Shown here piece after piece: positions 48,754 to 56,732 of a stretch of 64,000 bases of DNA. Source of the stretch: Curtobacterium sp. MCPF17_052 (GTDB lineage: Bacteria; Actinomycetota; Actinomycetes; Actinomycetales; Microbacteriaceae); the NCBI RefSeq assembly GCF_003234085.1, contig NZ_QKSD01000007.1, positions 124,001 through 188,000 on the forward strand, in the 5' to 3' direction. The notes under the pieces are model-generated. The model saw nothing but the letters and a program-made list of their open reading frames with translations, was not told the DNA's origin and searched no databases. Positions within the stretch are counted from its first letter, which is position 1, and each line of letters begins with the position of its first letter. The position numbers and the translations under genes are program-made.

Positions 48754-49665
48754 GTGGCAGCCCGGTACCGTGTCTTCTCCGTCCGTGTGGCCGCCGTCAC
48801 GTCCCTCACCCCGCACTTCGTCCGGGTGACGCTGACGGGCGACGAGCTCGCGGACTTCTCGGCCGTCGGTCTCGACCAGCGCATCAAGGTGCTCCTGCCG
48901 CTCGAGGGCCACGGGTTCTCGGACCTGCCCGAGGGCCAGGACTGGTTCGCCGCGTGGCGTGCCCTGCCGGACGCGACCCGGAACCCGATCCGCACCTACA
49001 CCGTCCGCTCGTTCCGGCCCGACGCCCACGAGCTCGACATCGACTTCGTCGCCCACGGGGACGCCGGCCCCGCATCGCGGTGGGTGTCCGCGTGCCGCGT
49101 CGGTGACGAACTGCGGATCGTCGGGCCGAGCGTCCCGGAGTCGCCCGCCGACCTGCCGTCCGGCGCTGCCGAGTTCTCGCCCGGGTCCGCGAACCGGATC
49201 CTGCTCGCCGGGGACGAGACCGCCGCGCCCGCGATCTGCGCCATCCTCGAAGCCCTCGACGTCAGCGCCGTCGGACACGTCTTCATCGAGGTCCCGACCG
49301 ACGCCGACCGGCTGCCGGTGTCTGCACCCGTCGGGGTCGAGGTCCGCTGGATCGCCCGCAACGGTGCCTCACACGGGGCCCGGATGACGGACCACGTGCA
49401 CGCCTGGGCCTCGACCGTGGCACCGGACCCGCTCGTCGTCGACCGACGCGCTGCGGCCGCGGCCGAACTCGTCGACGTGGACGTCGACGAGCAGGTGCTC
49501 TGGGACGTCCCGCGTGAGGACGACGACCTGCCCGTGTACGCCTGGATCGCGGGGGAGGCCGGCTGCGTCAAGGAGCTCCGTCGTCACCTCGTGCGGAGCA
49601 TCGGGCTGGACCGGAAGCAGGTCGCGTTCATGGGGTACTGGCGGCACGGCAAGGCGGAGTGTTGA
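48754..49665 (+). CDS. Siderophore-interacting protein (flavin ferric-siderophore reductase)
   Basis: 303 residues, ViuB/SIP family. N-terminal FAD-binding barrel with TPHFVRVTLTGDELADF and the flavin motif RTYTVRSFRPD; then a NAD(P)H-type domain with LAGDETAAPAICAILEAL, and the family ending VYAWIAGEAGCVKELRRHL, FMGYWRHGKAE. It reduces ferric siderophore in the cytoplasm to release iron. The start is GTG 48754 behind a DtxR-like box, so expression should rise in iron starvation. The ATPase gene starts seven bases before its stop. Confidence 0.92.
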   Translation: MAARYRVFSVRVAAVTSLTPHFVRVTLTGDELADFSAVGLDQRIKVLLPLEGHGFSDLPEGQDWFAAWRALPDATRNPIRTYTVRSFRPDAHELDIDFVAHGDAGPASRWVSACRVGDELRIVGPSVPESPADLPSGAAEFSPGSANRILLAGDETAAPAICAILEALDVSAVGHVFIEVPTDADRLPVSAPVGVEVRWIARNGASHGARMTDHVHAWASTVAPDPLVVDRRAAAAAELVDVDVDEQVLWDVPREDDDLPVYAWIAGEAGCVKELRRHLVRSIGLDRKQVAFMGYWRHGKAEC

Positions 49666-50489
49666 GTCCTGCCGGTCGTCCCGCGACCGTCCTCACGCCG
49701 GAGGCACCGGTCACCGCGCTCGGAGCCCGGGGTCTCCGGCTCGGGTACGACGACCGGGTCGTCGTGCAGGACCTCGACGTGGACGTCCCGGACGGCGAAC
49801 TGACCGTCATCGTCGGGCCGAACGCGTGTGGCAAGTCGACGCTGCTCAAGGCGCTGGCCCGGACGCTCAAGCCCTCGGCCGGCACCGTGTACCTGGACGG
49901 CCGGCCGATCACGTCGTACCGCCCGAAGGCCGTCGCCCGGCGGGTCGCGATGCTGCCGCAGACGCCGATCGCCCCGGACGGCATCACCGTGCGGGACCTC
50001 GTGGCCCGCGGACGGTTCCCCCACCAGGACCTGCTGCACCCCTCCAGCGGGACCGATCGACAGGTCGTGCAGGCGGTCCTGGCGCAGACCGACATCCTGG
50101 GGCTCGCCGACCGTGGCGTGGACGAACTCTCCGGCGGGCAGCGGCAGCGCGTCTGGATCGCGATGGTGCTCGCGCAGCAGACCGACATCGTGCTGCTCGA
50201 CGAGCCGACGACGTTCCTCGACATCGCGCACCAGTACGACGTGCTCGAACTGGCGTCGACGCTCCACGCCGCCGGGCGCACGGTCGTCGCGGTGCTCCAC
50301 GACCTCAACCAGGCGGCCCGCTACGCCACGCACATGATCGCGATGCGGGACGGCGCGATCGTCGCGCAGGGGACGCCGGCGTCCGTCGTCACCGAGGAAC
50401 TCGTCGCGGACGTCTTCGGGCTGCCGTGCGTGGTCGTGCCGGATCCGGAGACCGGGACGCCGCTGGTCGTCCCGCGCCGCTCGCGCTGA
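49659..50489 (+). CDS. Ferric-siderophore ABC importer ATPase (FepC/FecE type)
   Basis: 276 residues. Walker A VIVGPNACGKSTLLKALART, Q-loop VAMLPQTPIAPDGITVRDLV, signature ELSGGQRQRVWIAMVLAQQ, Walker B IVLLDEPTTFLDIAHQ and VAVLHDLNQAARYATHMI are as in FepC. It overlaps the siderophore-interacting gene by seven bases. No binding protein or permease follows, so it must serve permeases encoded elsewhere. GTG 49659 is the first start; TTG 49662 next to it is possible. Confidence 0.9.
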   Translation: MLSPAGRPATVLTPEAPVTALGARGLRLGYDDRVVVQDLDVDVPDGELTVIVGPNACGKSTLLKALARTLKPSAGTVYLDGRPITSYRPKAVARRVAMLPQTPIAPDGITVRDLVARGRFPHQDLLHPSSGTDRQVVQAVLAQTDILGLADRGVDELSGGQRQRVWIAMVLAQQTDIVLLDEPTTFLDIAHQYDVLELASTLHAAGRTVVAVLHDLNQAARYATHMIAMRDGAIVAQGTPASVVTEELVADVFGLPCVVVPDPETGTPLVVPRRSR

Positions 50490-50866
50490 GCCGGGCCGTC
50501 GCGTGCGCTGCGCCGGGCTGTCGCGTGCATCGGGCCGGGCTGCCGCGCCCGGCTCGGGTCCGTCGAGTGGTCACACATCGTCGTTCTCAGCGCCGCGGAA
50601 CGACCGAACGTGACCGAACGGCGGATCCGTTGTCGTGACCGTTCGGCGCGAGGACGATGCCCGGTTGTCCTCTGCCGGGCGCTCGATCGGATCGGCGGCG
50701 CAGATCGGCGGCGCAGAACGGCGCCGCACAGCGGAAACCGGCTGGAACCGGGGGATCCCGTGGTTCGAGCCGGTTGCTGTTGTGCGTGGCCGGGCGGCGC
50801 CGGGCGCCGGGCGCCGGACGCCAGGCGGCGCCAGCCGAGCCGGGTGCCGAGCGCGGGGAACGCGGG
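50490..50866. repeat. Gene-free region with short repeats
   Basis: Neither strand has a convincing gene. It holds GACCGAACG twice in direct repeat (about 50605-50624) with an inverted CGTTCGG at about 50640, TCGGCGGCGCAGA repeated twice (about 50692-50718) and a GCCGGGC run (about 50798-50815). The two neighbouring genes converge, so a transcript end probably lies here. Confidence 0.5.
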
Positions 50867-51223
50867 TCAGCGGTAGCCGCCGTCCTCCAACCCGGCCTCG
50901 ACCTCGAAGCGGTTGCGGAGCGGATCCCGCCCGGCGATCCCGTAGAGCAGCGGCATGAGCATGCCGTAGCGGCGCCACTGGTCGACGTGCACACGCTCGT
51001 GCCGCAGGACCCGGTCGCCGTCGTTGTCCCGCGTCAGGTAGACCGAGCCGACGCAGGTCCCACCGCGCCGGAAGACCCAGCGCGGCAGTCCTCGGCAGAC
51101 GATCACGCCATCGACGACCCGCACGGGTCCGGACGACAGCGGCAGCCCGATCGCCAGGCCCACGGCCGTCGCGAAGAGCCATCCCGCACGGGACACCGGC
51201 GAGTCGACGAGCGGGTTCCGCAT
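50867..51223 (-). CDS. Small conserved HExxH protein
   Basis: 118 residues. One hydrophobic helix near the N-terminus (about 13-32, AGWLFATAVGLAIGLPLSSG) and RVLRHERVHVDQWRRYGMLM, whose HERVH has the HExxH form of zinc metallopeptidases, followed by PLLYGIAGRDPLRNRFEVEAGLEDGGYR with acidic residues that could be the third ligand. Homologous short proteins are common in actinobacteria and are sometimes labelled Fe-S oxidoreductase without basis. It follows the flavin reductase gene with a three-base gap and is therefore co-expressed. Enzymatic activity is not known. Confidence 0.75.
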   Translation of the reverse strand: MRNPLVDSPVSRAGWLFATAVGLAIGLPLSSGPVRVVDGVIVCRGLPRWVFRRGGTCVGSVYLTRDNDGDRVLRHERVHVDQWRRYGMLMPLLYGIAGRDPLRNRFEVEAGLEDGGYR

Positions 51224-51226
51224 CGG

Positions 51227-52627
51227 CTACTCGGGGCGGCCGTAGGTCTCGAGCAGGCGCAGCCAGATCTCGTTCATGGTGGGGTAGGCCGGGACCGCGT
51301 GCCAGAGCCGGTCGACCGGGACCTCGCCCACGACCGCCACGGTGGCGGCGTGCAGCATCTCGGCGACGTCCTGCCCGACGAAGGTGACCCCGACGACGAC
51401 CCCGCGGGACTCGTCGACGACCATCTTCGCCCGGCCGGTGTAGCCGTCCGCCTGCAGTGCCGAGCCGGCGACGCTGCCCAGGTCGTACTCGACCGCGCGG
51501 ACGTCGATGCCCTGCTGACGCGCCTGCTCCTCGGTGAGGCCGATGCTCGCGACCTCGGGGTCGGTGAAGGTGACCTGCGGGACCGCGGCGTGGTCCGCGG
51601 TGGCGACGTGCGCGCCCCACGGCTCGGCGTGCACCGGACGGCCCTGGACCCGTGCCGCGATGACCTCGCCGGCTGCGCGGGCCTGGTACTTGCCCTGGTG
51701 GGTGAGGAGCGCGCGGTGGTTGACGTCACCGACGGCGTACAGCCAGTCGGTGCCGGTGACGAGCATGGTGTCGTCGACGTCGAGCCACTCGCCGTCGGTC
51801 AGCCCGACGGAGGAGAGCCCGAGGTGCTCGGTGCCCGGTGCGCGGCCGGTCGCGGCGAGGACCTCGCTCGTGACGAGGGTCGTGCCGTCGTCGAAGGTGG
51901 TGGTGACCAGCCCGTGCTCGTCGCGGTCGACGCGGGTCGGGTTCACACCGGTGCGGACGTCGATGCCCAGCTCCCGCATGCCGTCGGCGACGAGTTCGCC
52001 CGCGAAGGGCTCCATGCCGCCGAGCAGACCGTGGCGGGCGGCCAGCGTGACCTTCGCGCCGAGTGCTGCCCAGGCGGTCGCCAGCTCGGAACCGGCGACG
52101 CCGCCACCGATGACGAGCAGGCTCTCCGGGACCTCCTGCGCACTGGTGCCCTCCCGCGTGCCCCACGGCTTCGCCTCGGCCAGACCCGGGACCGGCGGCA
52201 GGGTGTGCACGGAACCGGTGACCAGGGCGACGGCGTGTGCGGTGTACGTGGTGCCGTCGACCTCGACGGTCTTCTCACCGGTGATCACGGCGCGGCCACG
52301 GATCAGTGCGATGTCGGCGGACTCGAGCCACTGCACCTGCGATGCGTCGTCCCAGTTGCTCGTGAACGAGTTGCGGCGTGCGAGCACGGCGGCCGCGTCG
52401 ACGTCACCGGTCACGGCTTCCGCCGCGCCACCCACGCGCTTGGCCGCGGCGATCGCGTGGCTGCTGCGGAGCAGTGCCTTGGACGGCATGCAGGCCCAGT
52501 AGGAGCACTCACCGCCCACGAGTTCGGCTTCCACCACGGCGACCGAGAGGCCGCGCTTGTGGGCGTAGTCCGCCACGTTCTCGCCGACAGCGCCGGCTCC
52601 GATCACGATGAGGTCGTAGTCCGTCAT
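51227..52627 (-). CDS. Pyridine nucleotide-disulfide oxidoreductase (Lpd/mycothione-reductase-like)
   Basis: 466 residues. FAD loop LIVIGAGAVGENVADYA, redox-active pair in VGGECSYWACMPSKALLRS (C-x4-C spacing kept, but Tyr-Trp replaces the usual Asn-x-Gly), NAD loop LLVIGGGVAGSELATAWAALG, second FAD motif LYAVGDVNHRALLTHQGKY and the dimerisation domain. The usual C-terminal HPT(x)SE catalytic His-Glu pair is replaced by VPAYPTMNEIWLRLLE, in which His is Tyr, so the lipoamide reaction is unlikely. Many actinobacterial genomes carry this variant with no known substrate. TACGCT seven bases before ATG 52627 marks a leaderless start. Confidence 0.85.
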   Translation of the reverse strand: MTDYDLIVIGAGAVGENVADYAHKRGLSVAVVEAELVGGECSYWACMPSKALLRSSHAIAAAKRVGGAAEAVTGDVDAAAVLARRNSFTSNWDDASQVQWLESADIALIRGRAVITGEKTVEVDGTTYTAHAVALVTGSVHTLPPVPGLAEAKPWGTREGTSAQEVPESLLVIGGGVAGSELATAWAALGAKVTLAARHGLLGGMEPFAGELVADGMRELGIDVRTGVNPTRVDRDEHGLVTTTFDDGTTLVTSEVLAATGRAPGTEHLGLSSVGLTDGEWLDVDDTMLVTGTDWLYAVGDVNHRALLTHQGKYQARAAGEVIAARVQGRPVHAEPWGAHVATADHAAVPQVTFTDPEVASIGLTEEQARQQGIDVRAVEYDLGSVAGSALQADGYTGRAKMVVDESRGVVVGVTFVGQDVAEMLHAATVAVVGEVPVDRLWHAVPAYPTMNEIWLRLLETYGRPE

Positions 52628-52634
52628 GTGGCCG

Positions 52635-52640
52635 AGCGTA
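52635..52640 (-). promoter_or_regulatory. -10 element of the flavin reductase operon, leaderless
   Basis: TACGCT on the minus strand, seven bases before ATG 52627; no ribosome site. Confidence 0.6.
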
Positions 52641-52706
52641 GCCTTCGCCGGGCGGTCATCGGCCGGGAGCGGTGCGCCCGGTGGAGAACCGCACCCGACG
52701 GGTGCG

Positions 52707-53528
52707 TCAGGCCGCGCGCGCCGCGGTGGACAGGGCGCCGACGACCCGCAGGATCACGCCCAGGTCCTCGACGGCACGGCTCGGGTCGACCGGGGCGAAC
52801 CCGGTCAGGGCTGCTCCGACGAGCCGTCGTCCGTCCGTGGCCGCCTGGACCAGGGCGACGAGGGCTGCGCCGTCGATGCCGAAGGGGACCGGTTCGAGCA
52901 GCCCGTCGACCTGCGAGGGGTCGAGGACGTCGAGGTCCACGTGCACGAACACGCTGCCGGCACCGGTGCGCTCGACCGCGGCACGGACGGCGTCCGGGGT
53001 CGCCGCGTCCACGTCGAGGTGGGTGATCCCGGCCCGGTCGAGTGCGGCCGCCTCGGCGGACTCGGTGCCGCGCGTGCCCGCGACCACCACCGACGACGCC
53101 GGGACGACCGGCAGGTCCGGGAACAGTTCCGACGGGCGGTCGACCAGGAGGCGCAGTGCGGCCGTCTCGGCCGCGACCGGCTGGGCGCGGTTCAACGCCC
53201 GGAACCCACTCGACCCGGAGAGGCGCACCACCGCCGTGTCCGCCCCGACCAGCACGGAGGCGCCGAGCACGCTGGAGCCGTCACCACCGATCACGAGGAC
53301 GGCTTCGGTGGCGACAGCCGCCTCCGCGGCGACGGAGCCGGAGACCGTGAGCACCGAGGTGTACCGCGCGACCGCGGTGTCGAGGCGGTCGCCGGCACCG
53401 GTCGGCACGTCGATCGTGGTGGTCGCCGTGCGGGGGAGGTCCGCTGCGACGGCGGCTGCTCCGTCCGCGAGCCGCATGGCGCGCGACGACGCCGAACCCT
53501 GCCACTGACCGACCACGATGAAGCGCAT
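52707..53528 (-). CDS. Arginase/agmatinase-fold protein with lost metal ligands
   Basis: 273 residues. The fold is recognisable by SVFVHVDLDVLDPSQVDGL (the DxDxxDP metal motif is present) and VLVIGGDGSSVLGASVLVG, where arginases have GGDHS; here the His is Gly. The second motif, DAHxDxN, has become VVRLSGSSGFRALN with no ligands. So two of the three metal-binding motifs are damaged and normal dinuclear catalysis is unlikely. It might be a binding or regulatory descendant. CAGACT (53535-53540, minus) lies six bases before ATG 53528. Stands alone, 79 bases before the reductase operon. Confidence 0.8.
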   Translation of the reverse strand: MRFIVVGQWQGSASSRAMRLADGAAAVAADLPRTATTTIDVPTGAGDRLDTAVARYTSVLTVSGSVAAEAAVATEAVLVIGGDGSSVLGASVLVGADTAVVRLSGSSGFRALNRAQPVAAETAALRLLVDRPSELFPDLPVVPASSVVVAGTRGTESAEAAALDRAGITHLDVDAATPDAVRAAVERTGAGSVFVHVDLDVLDPSQVDGLLEPVPFGIDGAALVALVQAATDGRRLVGAALTGFAPVDPSRAVEDLGVILRVVGALSTAARAA

Positions 53529-53597
53529 CGTGTCAGTCTGTCAGGCGGGTCCGACGTCGTCCGGAGCAGTCGTCGAGCGTGTGCCGACCGGTCGGGG

Positions 53598-54320
53598 TCA
53601 GACCGTCGGGCCGCCGGACTTCAGGGCGGCGAGACGGGCTTCGACCTCGGCGTCGCGGCCGACGTCCTCGAGGCTCTCGAACTGTGCGTCGAGACTGGAG
53701 GCCTGCAGCTCCTGCTGGCCGATGACCTTCGCCTCTTCGCGGCGGACCTTCTCCTCGAAGCGGGCCAGGTCACTCGTCGGGTCGGTGATGTCGATGTTGC
53801 CCAGGGCGTCGTTCACCTTCGACTGCGCCTCGGCGGTCTTGGCACGGGCGACGAGGGTGTTCCGCTTCGACCGGAGCTCCTCGAGCTTCTGCTCCATGCC
53901 GGCGAGACCCTGCTTGAGCTTCTCGACCTGCTCGTTCTGCGTGGCGAGTGGTGCGGCGTTGTCCTGCACCTCTTGTTCGGCGGCGATCTGCTTGCCGATC
54001 GCGATCTTCGCGAGGTTGTCGAACTTGTCGGCGTCCGAGGCCTTGCCCTCGGCCCGGTACCGGTCGGCAGCGGCGGAGGCGTTCGCGGCCTTCTGACCCC
54101 ACTCCTGAGCGGCGCGGACGTCCTCCTCGTTGTCCTGCTCGAGCAGGCGGAGGTTCCCGATCGTCTGCGCGATGGCGCTCTTGGCGTCCGCGATGTTGTT
54201 CGAGTAGTCGCGGACGAGCTGGTCGAGCATCAGCTGCGGGTCCTCGGCGTTGTCGATCAGCTGGTTGATGTTCGCCCGGACGAGTGTGGAGATGCGGCCG
54301 AAGATGGACTGCTTTGCCAT
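53598..54320 (-). CDS. pspA: PspA/IM30-family membrane-stress protein
   Basis: 240 residues, nearly all helical coiled coil: IFGRISTLVRANINQLIDNAEDPQLMLDQLVRDY at the N-terminus (amphipathic membrane-binding helix, then helix 1), and AAAADRYRAEGKASDADKF, VEKLKQGLAGMEQKLEELRSKRNTLVARAKTA further on. PspA-type proteins bind stressed membranes and stabilise them. Encoded directly downstream of the TPM-domain gene (50-base gap) on the same strand, which suggests joint action. AAGGGA is the ribosome site. No PspC-like partner is next to it. Confidence 0.9.
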   Translation of the reverse strand: MAKQSIFGRISTLVRANINQLIDNAEDPQLMLDQLVRDYSNNIADAKSAIAQTIGNLRLLEQDNEEDVRAAQEWGQKAANASAAADRYRAEGKASDADKFDNLAKIAIGKQIAAEQEVQDNAAPLATQNEQVEKLKQGLAGMEQKLEELRSKRNTLVARAKTAEAQSKVNDALGNIDITDPTSDLARFEEKVRREEAKVIGQQELQASSLDAQFESLEDVGRDAEVEARLAALKSGGPTV

Positions 54321-54369
54321 TGCTGGTTCCCTTTCGTGGATGGACTGCTGGGTTGTTCGAGAGGTCTGG

Positions 54370-56298
54370 TCAGAACCGGCCGCCGCCGGAGAAGCCGCCC
54401 CCGCCGAAGCTGCCGCCACCGTAGCTGCCACCGCGCCCGCCGAGCAGGCCGCCGAGGACGATGCCGGTGACGAGTCCGCCGAGCTGGGCGCCACCGCGGC
54501 CGCCACCCGTGCCCCCACCGGCACCGGGCCATCCGCCCATGTCGTTGTCCGCCTCGTCGATGGCCGCGGCCGCGTACTGCTCGGCTGCACGGGCCGCCTG
54601 CAGCGCACGCTGGGGGTCGGTCACCGCGAGGTCGAGGGCGTCGTCGAGCGCGCGTTCGGCCTCGGACAGACGGGTGCGGGCGGTCGAGCCGACACCGCCG
54701 CGGTGGACGGTCACGTACTGGCGGGCCTGGGCGATCCGGCTCCGGGCGTCCCGCAGCGCGGCGTCGAGGGCCTGGGTCGCGCGGCGGTGCTGCTCTTCGG
54801 CGGTGCGGGCGCTGGCGAGGGCCGCGTCGATGTCGGTGTTCGCCCTGGTCAGTGCGTCGACGGCGCCGACCGGGTCGCGCGGGTCGACGTCGGCGCGGAG
54901 GACCCGCTGCGCTCGCGCCACGGCGGCGGCCAGGTCCGCACCACCGGTGGTGAGGGTGCCGGCGGCGGCGAGGTCCCCCTCGATGTCGGCGCGCATGGCC
55001 TCGGCGCGGCTGGCAGCGTCGGCGAAGGTGGTCTCGGCGGCCGTCACGGCACCGGTGAGCTGCTGCACCTGAGCCAGCGCGTGCTGGCCGTCGCGGACGG
55101 CGACGACCGCTGCGCCACGGTCACCGGCGGCGAGGGCCGTCCGGGCTGCGGCGGCGCGATCGTCGGCGTACCGCAGGACCTCGACGGCCTGGTCGACGTT
55201 GTCGGCGACGGTCGCGAGGGTCCGGCCGGTGTAGGCGTTCCGGACGCGCTCGAGAGCGGCGCGGGCTGCGTCGACGGCGGCGGGAGCCGCGGTGAGCGAC
55301 GTCGTGAGGTCGGCCGAGGCGGTGTCCACCGTCTCCTCGAGCGCCCGGAGCTGGTCGAACGCCTCGGTCTGGGACTCGATCGCCGCGTGGGCCTGCTCGC
55401 ACGTCGCGATGATCTGGTTCGACCAGTCGACGCGCTGCTGGGCGGTGTCCGGGACCTCGTCGTCGAGCTGCTGTTGGAGGGCGAAGGCCTTGCGGACCTC
55501 GCGTCTGGCGATCGCGACGGTGTCGGCGAACGGCTTCGCGGCGTCGTCGCCGAACTGGGCCGCGGCGAACCCGACCTCCTGCTCGGCGGTGCGGATCTCG
55601 TCGTCGATCGTGACGAGGGCGCCACCGGCTCGGCGTTCGAGCTCGGCGAGGGTCTGCTCCTGCTGCTCGCGTGCCGCGGCCGCGCGGCGTCTGTTGCGGG
55701 TACGGATCACCAGGACCGCGACGACGGCGGCGAGCACGGCGAGGCCGAGCAGGATCCACAGCCAGGTCAGGTCGGCGGGCTGCTGGGTCTGCTGCAGTCC
55801 GGCGGCGAACGCGGTCGCCGCAGCGGCCCACTGCCCCTGCTTCAGCCGGGGGAGCAGGTCCGAGTCGACAGCGTTCTCGACGTCGCCGGAGCTGATCGCG
55901 GTCTCGTTCGTCTGCTGGACGTCGTAGTTCCGCTCGTCGACCGCGACGGACAGCAGGATGCCGTCCGTCTCGATCTGGTTCCGCTGCAGCGTCGCCGCGC
56001 CCCATGCGGTGTGGTCGGTCGGGTCGGTGAACGACGGGACGAAGACCACGTAGAGCTGGGTCTGCGTGTCCTGGTAGAGCTCCTGCACGGCCTGCTCGAC
56101 GTCGGCCTGCTGCGCGTCGGTCAGTGCGTCGGCGTCGTCGACGACGTAGGCGCTGCCGATGTCGACCGGTGCGGTGGCCTGCGCTCCCGCTGCGGGGAGC
56201 ACGACGAGCGCCATCGCGGTCACCGCCGAGACGATCCCCGACGACAGCCGCGTCACCCTCGCCGACCCGGAGTCCGTCCTGCTTCCGACCGCGCGCAT
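54370..56298 (-). CDS. TPM-domain membrane protein with long helical extension and Gly-rich tail
   Basis: 642 residues. Signal peptide (about 18-45, GIVSAVTAMALVVLPAAGAQA), then an extracytoplasmic TPM domain (about 48-165: YVVDDADALTDAQQADVEQ, TQLYVVFVPSFTDPTDHTAW, GILLSVAVDERNYDVQQT), a transmembrane helix (about 178-197), and a 360-residue cytoplasmic region of Ala/Glu-rich helices (QEQTLAELERRAGGALVTIDDEI, VRKAFALQQQLDDEVPD, AVARAQRVLRADVDPRDPV). It ends with GGSYGGGSFGGGGFSGGGRF, typical of TPM proteins. TPM domains are linked to photosystem repair and membrane-protein turnover. The cytoplasmic coil sits where the downstream PspA could bind. AGAGGA precedes ATG 56298. Confidence 0.88.
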   Translation of the reverse strand: MRAVGSRTDSGSARVTRLSSGIVSAVTAMALVVLPAAGAQATAPVDIGSAYVVDDADALTDAQQADVEQAVQELYQDTQTQLYVVFVPSFTDPTDHTAWGAATLQRNQIETDGILLSVAVDERNYDVQQTNETAISSGDVENAVDSDLLPRLKQGQWAAAATAFAAGLQQTQQPADLTWLWILLGLAVLAAVVAVLVIRTRNRRRAAAAREQQEQTLAELERRAGGALVTIDDEIRTAEQEVGFAAAQFGDDAAKPFADTVAIARREVRKAFALQQQLDDEVPDTAQQRVDWSNQIIATCEQAHAAIESQTEAFDQLRALEETVDTASADLTTSLTAAPAAVDAARAALERVRNAYTGRTLATVADNVDQAVEVLRYADDRAAAARTALAAGDRGAAVVAVRDGQHALAQVQQLTGAVTAAETTFADAASRAEAMRADIEGDLAAAGTLTTGGADLAAAVARAQRVLRADVDPRDPVGAVDALTRANTDIDAALASARTAEEQHRRATQALDAALRDARSRIAQARQYVTVHRGGVGSTARTRLSEAERALDDALDLAVTDPQRALQAARAAEQYAAAAIDEADNDMGGWPGAGGGTGGGRGGAQLGGLVTGIVLGGLLGGRGGSYGGGSFGGGGFSGGGRF

Positions 56299-56520
56299 CC
56301 GTCCTCTTTCCGTGGTCCTGTCGACCTGGTCCGTGGCCGTCGCTCGGAGTCTATCCAGGCACCCGCTGGACCGGCCCGGGCTGTGGAGAACTCCGTCAGG
56401 AGGCGTCGACCTGTACCCCGTATCGCCTCCGTGGCTCCGAGCCGGATGCGGACAATCCGGGAGGCGTGTCCCCCGAAGCGGGGTATGGTGAGTCCACGTC
56501 AACGAGGAAGGGGTCCAGCA
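56299..56520. promoter_or_regulatory. Divergent region upstream of the TPM gene and the 67-residue gene
   Basis: TATGGT at about 56485, preceded by a CCCCGAAGCGGGG hairpin, is a probable -10 for the small rightward gene. No gene is seen within. Confidence 0.4.
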
Positions 56521-56724
56521 ATGGAGCGAGCGACCACTGCAGAAGTCGTCCCACTGGAGGACGGGTACCACCGCGTGTCGACACCGCTGAGCGGTGTGAT
56601 CGGGTTCGTCCGCGAGAGCGACGGCCGGTACGAGGTCCTCCGTGGCCGCGTCCGCCAGGCCACCCGGTCCGAGGGCAAGTACGCGACGATGAACGTCGCA
56701 CTCATCGCCCTCACGCACGCCTGA
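56521..56724 (+). CDS. Small protein, unknown, 67 residues
   Basis: RATTAEVVPLEDGYHRVSTP, SGVIGFVRESDGRYEVLRGR and SEGKYATMNVALIALTHA: a compact, probably beta-rich cytoplasmic protein. AGGAAGGGG eleven bases before the ATG is a good ribosome site and codon use is normal. It lies eight bases before the phosphopantetheinyl transferase start, so the two may be co-transcribed. I do not recognise the family. Confidence 0.7.
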   Translation: MERATTAEVVPLEDGYHRVSTPLSGVIGFVRESDGRYEVLRGRVRQATRSEGKYATMNVALIALTHA

Positions 56725-56732
56725 AGGGCTCC

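Noticed and set aside
54250..56520. Large plus-strand frame opposite the PspA and TPM genes
   Set aside because: Only the last 67 codons (56521-56724) have a ribosome site and normal composition; the rest is antisense shadow.
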